Shown: positions 6,802 through 12,214 of the stretch, piece after piece | How the letters are laid out: each line of letters opens with the position of its first letter | How positions within the stretch are numbered: position 1 is the stretch's first letter | From: Pseudomonadota bacterium | GTDB taxonomy: Bacteria > Pseudomonadota > Gammaproteobacteria > PS1 > Pseudothioglobaceae | NCBI GenBank assembly: GCA_022600395.1 | Contig: JAHZKM010000043.1 | Coordinates: 1-12,214, forward strand | Reading direction: 5' to 3' | Length of the DNA stretch: 12,214 bases | Notes under the pieces: generated by a model | Databases searched by the model: none | Told to the model about the DNA's origin: nothing | The model's input: only the letters and a program-made list of their open reading frames with translations | Program-made: the position numbers and the translations under genes

Positions 6802-7452
6802 TTAATATTTACGCAAACAATATGTTGCTTTTTCAATAAAATCAACGTTCTCACGCTGAAACTTAGGCTCATTTTCTATGTCATCAAAACATTGTAATAG
6901 TTGACACTCGAACCCATCTTTGTATAGTGACAGCACTTCATCCTTATTAACTGCATAAGGCGGGCCACTGATTTGTGCTTGCGGATAATTTAGTGTTAAT
7001 AACAACATCCGACAATCGCTAGATATTATAGCGTATAAATGTTGTGCATATTTGACCCTTAACCCCATAGGTAATGCGATTAAAGCCGCCCTATCATAAA
7101 CAGCTACAACACCGCTGAGTTGGTGCTTAGACAATTCAAAGAAATCTCCAATATAAAGACAAATATTATCAGCGCTATAAACCTTAAAACAACCTTCTTG
7201 ATGCTTTTGATAAGTCAATTGATTGTCAGCAAAAAACTGCTCAGCTGCTAAAGCGCTTAGCTCCACAGCAATCACTTGATACCCCTGCTCCATCAAATAA
7301 AGCATATCCTTGCTTTTGCCACACAAAGGTACAAAAACCTTATCGCCAGGGTTTAATTCAAGGCAATCAATAAATTCAATCAATTTAGTATTTGGAAAAT
7401 CTCGATGCCAGCCAATTTTATTCTCTTGCCAACGTTGTATCCAATCTGTCAT
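6802..7452 (-). CDS. tpm: Thiopurine S-methyltransferase, bacterial type
   Basis: S-adenosylmethionine-dependent methyltransferase that methylates thiol compounds; bacterial members are known to methylate selenium and tellurium species. At 216 aa from the chosen start it equals the usual bacterial length. Family motifs are all present: WIQRWQENKIGWH at 4-16, VPLCGKSKDM (41-50, SAM loop), VELS (63-66), YDRAALIALP (119-128) and SGPPYAV (162-168). The frame extends to an in-frame start at 7518, but that would cross the divergent promoter and the start of the thioredoxin-like gene. AAGGA lies 5 nt before the ATG at 7452, which I prefer. It is the first gene of a five-gene operon. The native substrate here is unknown; toxic metalloids or sulfur compounds are plausible for a sulfur-oxidising lineage. 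Confidence 0.93.
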   Translation of the reverse strand: MTDWIQRWQENKIGWHRDFPNTKLIEFIDCLELNPGDKVFVPLCGKSKDMLYLMEQGYQVIAVELSALAAEQFFADNQLTYQKHQEGCFKVYSADNICLYIGDFFELSKHQLSGVVAVYDRAALIALPMGLRVKYAQHLYAIISSDCRMLLLTLNYPQAQISGPPYAVNKDEVLSLYKDGFECQLLQCFDDIENEPKFQRENVDFIEKATYCLRKY

Positions 7453-7457
7453 CCGCA

Positions 7458-7462
7458 TCCTT
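7458..7462 (-). promoter_or_regulatory. Ribosome-binding site deciding the tpm start
   Basis: AAGGA on the minus strand lies 5 nt before the ATG at 7452. It overlaps the alternative ATG at 7458, which would have no Shine-Dalgarno of its own. The resulting N-terminus matches where family members begin. Confidence 0.65.
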
Positions 7463-7466
7463 AAGA

Positions 7467-7472
7467 TATAAT
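7467..7472 (+). promoter_or_regulatory. -10 box of the divergent promoter driving the thioredoxin-like/ung/pdxB operon
   Basis: A perfect TATAAT lies in the 27-bp gap between the divergent start codons. Transcription would begin at about 7479-7480, at or one base before the ATG, which would give a leaderless mRNA. No good -35 is visible 16-18 nt upstream and no Shine-Dalgarno precedes the ATG. The reverse strand of the same stretch contains TATTAT, a possible -10 for tpm. Confidence 0.45.
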
Positions 7473-7479
7473 ATTCAGC

Positions 7480-7980
7480 ATGAAAATAAAACGACCAAAT
7501 CGAAAAACCCTCATGCAATTTATGATGGTTATTTTAGCCATTTTTATTATCCGTGCCTATCAACAGCAAGATTTAACTATTGGCTTAGTGCCAAGCTTTA
7601 GTTCACAAACACTGAGTGGCGAAGTCATGAGCTCCAACCCACTGCCAGACCAAGGGATATTAATTCACTTTTGGGCAACTTGGTGTCCTGTGTGCAACCT
7701 AGAAAATGACAACATTCAGGCTATTTCAAAAGACTATAAAGTGCTGAATATTGCTATTCAGTCAGGCAGTGATTTAGAGATTCAAGCGCATGCTAAAGAA
7801 AACAATATGCGACTCGACAATATTATTAACGACCAATCTGGATCGATTGCCAGGCTATTTGGCGTTAAAGGCACACCTAGTAGCTTTTTTGTAAACACCA
7901 AAGGTAGAATTCAGTTTGTTGAAGTGGGCTATGTCACGACACTAGGCTATCGTTTAAGGCTATGGTGGGCAGGCCTCTAA
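7480..7980 (+). CDS. Membrane-anchored TlpA/ScsD-like thiol-disulfide oxidoreductase
   Basis: 166 aa. A basic N-terminus and one signal-anchor helix (about 11-27) place a thioredoxin-fold domain in the periplasm. The redox pair is Cys69-Pro-Val-Cys72 in FWATWCPVC, with the cis-Pro in GVKGTPSSFF (Pro123). The ending [13 protein letters not shown] resembles the C-terminus of the ScsD/protein disulfide oxidoreductase family. It probably reduces periplasmic disulfides, but its redox partner (DsbD/CcdA) is not in the window and the substrate is unknown. It is the first gene of the plus-strand operon; its last 19 bases overlap ung. There is no recognisable ribosome-binding site before the ATG, and later in-frame ATGs at 7513 and 7522 would cut into the basic N-terminus or helix. 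Confidence 0.88.
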   Translation: MKIKRPNRKTLMQFMMVILAIFIIRAYQQQDLTIGLVPSFSSQTLSGEVMSSNPLPDQGILIHFWATWCPVCNLENDNIQAISKDYKVLNIAIQSGSDLEIQAHAKENNMRLDNIINDQSGSIARLFGVKGTPSSFFVNTKGRIQFVEVGYVTTLGYRLRLWWAGL

Positions 7981-8630
7981 CTAACGACTGGTCTAAACAT
8001 CTAGACCCTTTGTTTAAACGAGATTCTTTTCAAAGACTTGAGGAATTTTTACAATATCAAAAAGATAAAAAAATCAGTATTTTTCCACCTGAGGCGCAAA
8101 TTTTTAAAGCCTTTGAGCTTAGTAGTTTTGCCAAAACTCAGGTAGTCATCCTTGGACAAGACCCTTATCATAATGAAGCTCAAGCGCATGGGCTGAGTTT
8201 TTCAGTGCCCGATGGGGTCAAAATCCCGCCTTCACTGGCCAATATATACAAAGAGTTAGAATTAGATTTGCACATTACGCCTAATATCAATGGCAACTTA
8301 GAACGCTGGGCATCTCAAGGAGTCTTATTGCTTAATAGCGCACTCACTGTTGAAAAAAACTCACCAGCATCTCACAGTAAAACCCCATGGGTTGACTTTA
8401 CCGAAGCTGTTATTGCCGAGCTGAGTGAGCACAAACACAATTTGGTTTTTTTGCTTTGGGGTACGCACGCACAACAAAAATCTGAATTAATAGATGCTAG
8501 CAAACATCTAATCTTAACAGCCTCGCACCCTTCTCCTTTTTCAGCGTACAAAGGATTTTTTGGCTGCAAACATTTTTCTAAGACAAACGAGTACCTTAAA
8601 ATGCATCATTTACAACAAATTAACTGGTAA
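7962..8630 (+). CDS. ung: Uracil-DNA glycosylase, family 1
   Basis: Removes uracil from DNA to start base excision repair. At 222 aa it is the normal family length. The water-activating loop GQDPYH is at 65-70 with catalytic Asp67. LLLNSALTV (122-130, with Asn125) reads the uracil, and the DNA-intercalating [18 protein letters not shown] starts at His189. The start lies 19 bp inside the thioredoxin-like gene. Either the ATG at 7962 or the next codon, GTG at 7965, may be used: AAGG sits 2 nt before the first and 5 nt before the second. The product differs by one residue. It is followed after 2 nt by pdxB, so it lies mid-operon. Confidence 0.97.
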   Translation: MVGRPLTNDWSKHLDPLFKRDSFQRLEEFLQYQKDKKISIFPPEAQIFKAFELSSFAKTQVVILGQDPYHNEAQAHGLSFSVPDGVKIPPSLANIYKELELDLHITPNINGNLERWASQGVLLLNSALTVEKNSPASHSKTPWVDFTEAVIAELSEHKHNLVFLLWGTHAQQKSELIDASKHLILTASHPSPFSAYKGFFGCKHFSKTNEYLKMHHLQQINW

Positions 8631-8632
8631 TC

Positions 8633-9673
8633 ATGAAACTAATTATTGATGACGCTTGCTACGCCTATGAAACCATATTCTCTCAATTTGGAGAGATTGT
8701 CGCTATGGCTGGGCGTGATATTAACGCCAAATCTGTCAAAGATGGTGACATACTTATTGTGCGTTCGCGTACTCAAGTTAATGAGCAATTACTCAAAGGC
8801 AGTTCGATCAAATTTGTCGGCTCAACCGTGGCAGGACTTGACCATGTCGATCAAGACTATCTAAAAAATAATAATATTGAATTTTTCTCAGCTCAAGGCT
8901 GCAACTCAATGGCAGTAGCTGAATTTGTTATTAGCACTATTTTAAATTTAGCTGACAAGCATCAGTTTAATCATCAGCAAAAAACTTTGGGAATTATTGG
9001 TGTGGGCAATGTAGGCTCACGCCTAGCCGCTAAAGCAGAACTGTTAGGCATTAAAACCTTACTTAACGACCCAATTAGACAGCAAAATGAAAATTTGCCA
9101 AATTTTGTTGATTTAGATAATGCACTCAGCGCTGATATTGTTACCTTTCACACACCTTTGACATTTGACGGCGAATTTCCGAGCTTCAAACTACTAAATC
9201 AGACGAATTTTCATCATATTAGTGAAAAAACCATCCTTTTTAATGCGGCACGCGGCGGAGTGATTGATGAAAAAATTTGGGAAAAAACGAAAACGCTTGA
9301 AAATGTGATTGATTGTTGGGAAAATGAACCAAACATTAATCAAAATTTACAAAAAACGGCGTATTTAGCCTCACCTCACATCGCTGGACACTCTGTTGAT
9401 GCCAAATTTATGGGAAGTTTTATGGTTTATGAGGCTTTATGTAAATTTTTAAATGAAAATCAACAAGAAAATATCAAAAATTTGATAAATCCTGGGATTT
9501 TGACGCTAAAAAGTGATAATTTACTTGACGCCCTTAACGAGATTTACGATTTCAAACAAGACACGCTAGCTATTAAAAAAATTGAAAATTTTGAATATTA
9601 CCGTCGAAACTACCCAATTCGCTATGAATGGCCCCATTACAAAAGCATGGTTAAGCTACCTATTGTGAATTAA
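8633..9673 (+). CDS. pdxB: Erythronate-4-phosphate dehydrogenase
   Basis: NAD-dependent oxidation of 4-phosphoerythronate in the DXP-dependent route to pyridoxal 5'-phosphate. The D-2-hydroxyacid dehydrogenase layout is clear: Rossmann motif GVGNVG (123-128), catalytic Arg207 in NAARGGVID, Glu232 in CWENEP and His249 in SPHIAGHS. The Glu-His spacing of 17 matches E. coli PdxB, and the N-terminal IDDACYAYE and [10 protein letters not shown] are PdxB-like rather than SerA-like. At 346 aa it is shorter than E. coli PdxB (378), mainly in the C-terminal dimerisation domain. It starts 2 nt after the ung stop with only a weak Shine-Dalgarno, implying coupling. Its last 14 bases overlap the end of the opposing channel gene. 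Confidence 0.95.
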   Translation: MKLIIDDACYAYETIFSQFGEIVAMAGRDINAKSVKDGDILIVRSRTQVNEQLLKGSSIKFVGSTVAGLDHVDQDYLKNNNIEFFSAQGCNSMAVAEFVISTILNLADKHQFNHQQKTLGIIGVGNVGSRLAAKAELLGIKTLLNDPIRQQNENLPNFVDLDNALSADIVTFHTPLTFDGEFPSFKLLNQTNFHHISEKTILFNAARGGVIDEKIWEKTKTLENVIDCWENEPNINQNLQKTAYLASPHIAGHSVDAKFMGSFMVYEALCKFLNENQQENIKNLINPGILTLKSDNLLDALNEIYDFKQDTLAIKKIENFEYYRRNYPIRYEWPHYKSMVKLPIVN

Positions 9674-10463
9674 TTTTTTTTGCATAGAGTGAATATAAGG
9701 GTAAGCCAGTTAATAACAAACCACCAACAAGATTGCCGAGTAAAACAGGTATTTCATTCCAAATAAAAAATTCTGTCAATGAAAAGTCAGCGCCCATTGC
9801 AATTGCCATTGGAAATAAAAACATATTAACTATTGCGTGCTCAAAGCCCAAATAAAAAAACAACATAATTGGCATCCACATTGCGATCGCTTTGCCGCCA
9901 ACTGATTTTGATACTTTCGAGCCAACCACTCCCATTGATACCATCCAGTTGCATAATACGCCAGCTATAAAAACTGTTAACCATCCAAACAAGCCATATT
10001 GGGCATAGCCTAACGTTCTGGACTCTCCGATGCTAGCAATTTTTAACCCAATACTGTTAGGCTCTATAGAGTAGCCATAAGTCATAAAAAAACTAAAGGC
10101 AAATACAACACTCAGCGCCCCTAAGAAATTACCAATAAATACCCAAAGCCAGTTTTTAAAAATTTTATTGATTGAAACACCTTTTCTATGATTTAGCATA
10201 GCAAGTGGTGCTGTAACGAACATACCTGTTAACAAGTCCAAACCTAAAAGATTCAACATAATAAAACCGACTGGAAATAATACTGCGCCTAATAATACTG
10301 AACCCGTATTCACTGAAACGGAAATTGCAAAAGCAGCAGCAAGGGCTAGAATTGCACCTGCCAAATACGAGCTAATTAATGTTTGTTTAGCTGACAGTGA
10401 AATTTTAGATTCGCCAAGATCAATAATATCTTTAACAAATTCTTTTGGGCTTAAATAAGACAT
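9660..10463 (-). CDS. Formate/nitrite transporter (FNT) family channel
   Basis: 267-aa inner-membrane protein with six hydrophobic segments and cytosolic ends; the family forms pentamers that pass formate, nitrite or similar small anions. FNT marks are the omega-loop region GLDLLTGMF with Thr79, [10 protein letters not shown] (170-179) and the central [10 protein letters not shown] with Glu208, His209 and Asn213, the pore histidine signature. FocA, NirC and hydrosulfide channels share this pattern, so the ion is not decided. It is a single-gene unit facing pdxB tail to tail with a 14-bp overlap. No Shine-Dalgarno precedes the ATG; TATAAA preceded by TG at 10476-10484 could be an extended -10 with a leader of only a few bases. 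An FNR-like box lies 82 bp upstream. No nitrite or formate enzyme gene is in the window. Confidence 0.93.
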   Translation of the reverse strand: MSYLSPKEFVKDIIDLGESKISLSAKQTLISSYLAGAILALAAAFAISVSVNTGSVLLGAVLFPVGFIMLNLLGLDLLTGMFVTAPLAMLNHRKGVSINKIFKNWLWVFIGNFLGALSVVFAFSFFMTYGYSIEPNSIGLKIASIGESRTLGYAQYGLFGWLTVFIAGVLCNWMVSMGVVGSKVSKSVGGKAIAMWMPIMLFFYLGFEHAIVNMFLFPMAIAMGADFSLTEFFIWNEIPVLLGNLVGGLLLTGLPLYSLYAKKINSQ

Positions 10464-10475
10464 AAGTCATTTAAT

Positions 10476-10484
10476 TTTATAACA
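10476..10484 (-). promoter_or_regulatory. Candidate extended -10 of the FNT gene
   Basis: The minus strand reads TG-T-TATAAA, an extended -10 pattern with one mismatch in the hexamer. The start point would fall about 6 nt before the ATG at 10463. The -35 position (TTAAAC) is poor. Confidence 0.3.
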
Positions 10485-10538
10485 TACCGTATAAGCTAGT
10501 TTAATTAATATTGACACTGGAATCAGGGTAATACATCA

Positions 10539-10552
10539 CTGAGCATAATCAA
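10539..10552 (-). promoter_or_regulatory. FNR-like box upstream of the FNT channel gene
   Basis: The minus strand reads TTGAT-TATG-CTCAG, matching 8 of 10 defined positions of TTGAT-N4-ATCAA with one perfect half. Its centre is 82 bp before the start codon. FNT genes are known FNR targets in enterobacteria, which adds some plausibility. Confidence 0.3.
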
Positions 10553-10589
10553 GAAAATAGCCCTTGAGTACCTATCAAAAAAATTGAAG

Positions 10590-10616
10590 AGTATTATTTA
10601 CTTGTTAAGTAATACT
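10590..10616 (-). terminator. Weak possible terminator after the LysE-type gene
   Basis: AGTATTACTT can pair with its complement across a bulge and a short loop. On the minus strand a run of seven T follows six bases later. The stem is nearly all A-T and lies about 100 nt past the stop, so this is a poor candidate. Confidence 0.2.
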
Positions 10617-10714
10617 TTAATATTTAAGTATATTTCTAAAAAAACAAAGTATCAAGCAATTAAAGCGGGAATTTTATATAAAGATAAGTTGGAAATCGGA
10701 CGGATAAATCCAAT

Positions 10715-11317
10715 TTATAAAATTGACTGAATTCCTTCAAATAATAAAAATAGACTAAATCCGCTTAATAACAAGAAAATTAAATATGAAAAATTGTTTT
10801 TTAATATTATTTGGCCTATTTTGCCAATCATTACATAAAAGAAAAACATTACGCTAGAGATGATAAACATTGTTAACGCATAAATACCTGCGTTTGTTAG
10901 CAAACCTAAGTTTAACTGATTGGCAATCAATGCGCCTGAAGGAAACAATATCCATATTTTAGGAGACAAAAGCATAATCAATGACAAATTAGAAAAGCTT
11001 AGCTGTATAGAGGATTCTGTTTGATGCGATTTAAGTGTTTGTATGGCCAAATAAAAAATATACCCACCGCCTAAAAAGTAAAAAATAAAACCAATTTCTC
11101 CAAACAATCTTATAACTGTATCAATAAAAACCACGCTGAAAAATGCTTGTGGAAATTGTACGATGAGATTGACCGTTAGAAATATACTGAAAAAAACTAA
11201 TATTTGATGATAATTTTTTTTTGCAGTGGCAGCCATAACGGCTAGCCAAACTGGCCCAGGAGTAATATAAAAAATAAACCAAAAAAACAAAACTTTATTA
11301 AAAATTGCAATATCCAT
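10715..11317 (-). CDS. LysE/RhtB-type amino-acid exporter family protein
   Basis: 200-aa very hydrophobic protein with about five to six membrane segments. The N-terminal TPGP motif (19-22, in FYITPGPVWLAV) is the family hallmark, and LSPKIWILF (117-125) stands where relatives have NPKxWLFF. Members export amino acids or similar metabolites from the cytosol; the substrate is not predictable. An in-frame TTG at 11338 would add seven residues, but GAGGAG lies 9 nt before the ATG at 11317 and would be inside that extension, so I use the ATG. The gap from the CnoX-like stop is 32 nt with no terminator, so the two are probably cotranscribed. Confidence 0.85.
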   Translation of the reverse strand: MDIAIFNKVLFFWFIFYITPGPVWLAVMAATAKKNYHQILVFFSIFLTVNLIVQFPQAFFSVVFIDTVIRLFGEIGFIFYFLGGGYIFYLAIQTLKSHQTESSIQLSFSNLSLIMLLSPKIWILFPSGALIANQLNLGLLTNAGIYALTMFIISSVMFFFYVMIGKIGQIILKNNFSYLIFLLLSGFSLFLLFEGIQSIL

Positions 11318-11326
11318 TATTAGCAA

Positions 11327-11332
11327 CTCCTC
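11327..11332 (-). promoter_or_regulatory. Ribosome-binding site deciding the LysE-type start
   Basis: GAGGAG on the minus strand, the strongest Shine-Dalgarno seen in this window, lies 9 nt before the ATG at 11317. It argues against the upstream TTG at 11338. Confidence 0.7.
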
Positions 11333-11349
11333 AAGCAAGAGGCTTACTA

Positions 11350-12214
11350 CTAACCACTAATTAGATTTGCCAATCGTTGTCGATATGCACTGCTTTCTTC
11401 TGGATTGGTATTAGCCAACATATTACACATCATGCCGATCATTTCCCTAGGTGCGCCCTCTTTAAAATTTGATTCATTCTCTTGAATAAAGAACAGCATC
11501 TCCATTCCCTCTTCAATATCATGCTGTGCAAACAAACAAATCGCCAAATCAAAGCGCACTTGATAATCATTGGGAAAATTTTGCATTTGCGTCCTTAGCA
11601 CGTTTATTCCTGAGGTATTTTGAGCTAATTTTATAAAATTAAGTTGGCTTGCAATAGACAAGCCTAAATCCTTAGCTTTAATCGATTCAGGAAGCTTATC
11701 AAATAAAGCCTTAGCTTGATCTACTTCATTAATATCTAAGAAAATTTGCACCATATCTAGCGCAATACGTGCATTACTTGGATCAGATGAGATGGCCTGT
11801 GTTAATAACATAATCGCTGACTGAGTATCGCCCGCTATATGCTTGACTCTAGCTTGATCACGTAAATCATCAGAAGCTCGAAAAACACCATAATGCTTTA
11901 GCAAAATACGCAACTCCTCTTGTCGCAACTCTCCTTGTTCACGCTGAACCTCTTGTCCATCTTTAAATACAGCTAATGTAGGAATATTTGTGATTGAAAA
12001 CTGTTTTTTTAATTCTTCTTGCTCATCAATATCAACCTTTGCAAAAACAAAACCACCAGGGAACTCTTTAGCCAGATCTGACAAAGCGTATTCAGTTTTA
12101 ATACATGGCTCAGACCAAATCCCCATAAATTCAACCAAAACAGGCAGATGAGACGAATTATGCACAACAAGGTCATTAAAATTATTTTGACTAACTTCAA
12201 AGATTAGAGGTTTA
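11350..12214 (-). CDS. cnoX: CnoX/YbbN-like thioredoxin-TPR chaperone, N-terminal end cut by window edge
   Basis: The frame stays open to the right edge, giving 287 visible residues beginning KPLIFEVSQNNF, the usual first beta strand, so only a few N-terminal residues are missing. An in-frame GTG at 12165 would remove that strand and is not the true start. Residues about 1-110 are a thioredoxin domain with W33-S-E-P-C37: the first active-site cysteine is Ser, as in E. coli CnoX (SQHC). The cis-Pro is in NIPTL. Residues about 115-287 form TPR-like helices with a YRRQL-type ending (here YRQRL). E. coli CnoX (284 aa) holds unfolded clients for GroEL and DnaK under oxidative stress and guards cysteines by mixed disulfides. 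The match in length and layout supports the same role. It is followed by the LysE-type gene 32 nt downstream. Confidence 0.87.
   Translation of the reverse strand, partial: KPLIFEVSQNNFNDLVVHNSSHLPVLVEFMGIWSEPCIKTEYALSDLAKEFPGGFVFAKVDIDEQEELKKQFSITNIPTLAVFKDGQEVQREQGELRQEELRILLKHYGVFRASDDLRDQARVKHIAGDTQSAIMLLTQAISSDPSNARIALDMVQIFLDINEVDQAKALFDKLPESIKAKDLGLSIASQLNFIKLAQNTSGINVLRTQMQNFPNDYQVRFDLAICLFAQHDIEEGMEMLFFIQENESNFKEGAPREMIGMMCNMLANTNPEESSAYRQRLANLISG

Larger units (their letters stand above)
10464..10714. other. AT-rich intergenic region between the LysE-type and FNT genes
   Basis: 251 bp with no coding frame I can support and no RNA gene I recognise. It holds the promoter region of the FNT gene (right to left), an FNR-like box at 10539-10552 and a weak AT-only hairpin at 10590-10616. 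Confidence 0.6.

Noticed and set aside
6697..6897. 66-aa plus-strand frame over the cold-shock/tpm junction
   Set aside because: Its hydrophobic Ile/Phe-rich content follows from A-rich antisense sequence; no translation signal precedes it.
7453..7518. N-terminal extension of the thiopurine methyltransferase
   Set aside because: It would cross the divergent start codon and -10 box, is not seen in the family's usual N-terminus, and the AAGGA site fits the ATG at 7452.
9674..9681. T-run just after pdxB as an intrinsic terminator
   Set aside because: No stable hairpin precedes it, and the run lies inside the coding end of the opposing FNT gene.
10511..10516. Perfect TTGACA on the plus strand in the 10464-10714 gap
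   Set aside because: No -10 element lies 16-18 nt downstream, and no plus-strand gene follows.

Overview
The window is compact, AT-rich bacterial chromosome with no RNA gene, insertion sequence, CRISPR array or phage gene that I can see. The gene set (pdxB, ung, bacterial-type thiopurine methyltransferase, a CnoX/YbbN-type thioredoxin with TPR tail, a formate/nitrite channel) points to a gammaproteobacterium. The low GC, near-zero intergenic spacing and many stop/start overlaps suggest a streamlined marine lineage such as the SUP05/Thioglobus sulfur oxidisers or their symbiotic relatives. That placement is an inference from style and gene content, not a database result.

Layout. (1) Positions 1-4187, minus strand: a three-gene operon read as membrane-anchored FMN glutamate-synthase-like protein, then a ThDP enzyme of the acetolactate synthase family, then an aldehyde dehydrogenase that runs off the left edge. 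Its leader (4188-4400) holds two promoter candidates, a 10-bp palindrome and an FNR-like box. (2) Positions 4401-7452, minus strand: a five-gene operon in the order thiopurine methyltransferase, membrane-tethered cold-shock protein, SLT lipoprotein, Rieske ferredoxin, TrpD-like protein. It closes with a clear intrinsic terminator at 4401-4441. (3) Positions 7480-9673, plus strand: a TlpA/ScsD-like thioredoxin, ung and pdxB, diverging from operon 2 with only 27 bp between start codons. (4) Positions 9660-10463, minus strand: a formate/nitrite channel whose 3' end overlaps pdxB tail to tail. (5) Positions 10464-10714: an AT-rich gap with an FNR-like box and a weak hairpin. (6) Positions 10715-12214, minus strand: a LysE-type exporter behind a CnoX-like chaperone-thioredoxin that is cut by the right edge.

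How the genes may work together. Most neighbours are housekeeping enzymes packed by genome compaction. Two sets look like possible uncharacterised functional units. One is the TrpD-fold protein that has lost the usual PRPP and metal motifs and is coupled to a small Rieske ferredoxin. The other is the glutamate-synthase-like / ThDP enzyme / aldehyde dehydrogenase operon, which lacks the partners (GltD, glutaminase domain, IlvH) expected for classical glutamate or branched-chain amino acid synthesis. FNR-like boxes upstream of that operon and of the formate/nitrite channel hint at oxygen control, but this rests on pattern matching by eye.
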